A stretch of DNA of 64,000 bases from Enchytraeus crypticus (Eukaryota; Annelida; Clitellata; Enchytraeida; Enchytraeidae), in assembly GCA_905160935.1 (NCBI GenBank), contig CAJHZI010000644.1:62001-126000 (forward strand), given 5' to 3'. Of this stretch, positions 63,565 to 64,000 are shown piece by piece. The notes below the pieces were generated by a model. The model ran no database searches. It was not told the origin of the DNA and worked only from the letters and a program-made list of their open reading frames with translations. The position numbers and the translations under genes are program-made. The stretch's first letter is position 1; every line of letters begins with the position of its first letter.

Positions 63565-64000
63565 AGTGTAACAAAGCTGAGCTGTGTGCAGATCGTATCT
63601 AGTAACACTATGTGTAGATCATGTGTAGCAGCGATGTGTGTAGATCTTATGTAACAATGCTGGGTGTAGCTCATGTGTGACAAAGCTGAGCTATGTGTAG
63701 ATCCTGTGTAACAACACTATGTATAGATCATGTGTGACAATGCTGTGTGTAGATCATGTGTAGTAGCCACGTGTGTAGATCATGTGTAACAACACTATGT
63801 GTGGATCATGTCTAGCAGCGATGTGTGTAGATCATGTGTAACAACTATGTGTCTAAATCATGTGTAGCTGCGATGTGTGTAGATCATGTGTAGTAACGCT
63901 TTGTTTAGATCATGTGTAACAATGCTGTATGTAGATCATGTGTGACAATACTGAGTAGATCATACGTAACAACGATGTGTGTAGATCATGTGCAACCACA
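63565..64000 (+). repeat. ~26-bp minisatellite (GTGTAGATCATGTGTAACAA type)
   Basis: About 16 diverged copies of GTGTAGATCATGTGTAACAA + CGCTAT run to the right edge of the window, so the array is cut off. Confidence 0.92.

Noticed and set aside
1-64000. A novel defence, toxin or biosynthetic cluster
   Set aside because: All supportable host genes are ordinary eukaryotic housekeeping or ciliary genes, and the remaining coding signals belong to transposable elements or isolated fragments.

Overview
This is AT-rich animal nuclear DNA with small, GC-richer exons separated by long introns and many decayed transposons. There are no operons or bacterial signals. Intron-rich genes for a cap-binding factor, a U6 snRNA exonuclease and the ciliary dynein-2 motor, together with RTE-like and CR1-like LINEs, tRNA-derived SINEs, mariner and hAT elements, point to a non-vertebrate metazoan. 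I cannot name the species.

Three host genes can be traced by joining exons at GT/AG sites in consistent phase. (1) 30-5841, plus strand: the last six coding exons of EIF4E3, a class III eIF4E; its 5' part lies left of the window. (2) 25068-17120, minus strand: a complete seven-exon USB1 (U6 snRNA 3' phosphodiesterase), predicted at 311 aa, with both HxSL catalytic motifs. (3) 32826-63132, plus strand: the first 24 coding exons (1543 codons) of DYNC2H1, the cytoplasmic dynein-2 (retrograde intraflagellar transport) heavy chain. The window ends before the AAA+ motor. The genes are independent and do not form a pathway.

The rest is mobile and repetitive DNA. LINE family A (RTE/BovB-like) has one near-full-length dead copy at 57540-60693 and many 3' fragments, two of them joining the element's two ends with the middle missing. 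LINE family B has a GATGAT tail. A third LINE (family C, 49336-51091) lies inside a 35-bp satellite with an 11-bp target duplication, and its 3' end has separately been amplified into a 62-bp tandem array at 46021-46449. There are CR1-like fragments, two tRNA-like SINE families, two mariner remnants, two hAT-like elements with 8-bp target duplications (one with a DUF659-like fragment), a small hAT-like MITE, and many mini- and microsatellites. No CRISPR, rRNA, functional tRNA, retroviral or LTR element was seen.

The most unusual signal is a strand-polar tandem TTGATTGA tract just upstream of many 3' splice sites in all three genes. It supplies overlapping copies of a branch-point-like motif (TTGAT fits yUnAy). 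All reading was by eye, so repeat boundaries are good to roughly 10-30 bases, while exon borders were checked by phase and by alignment with remembered human proteins.
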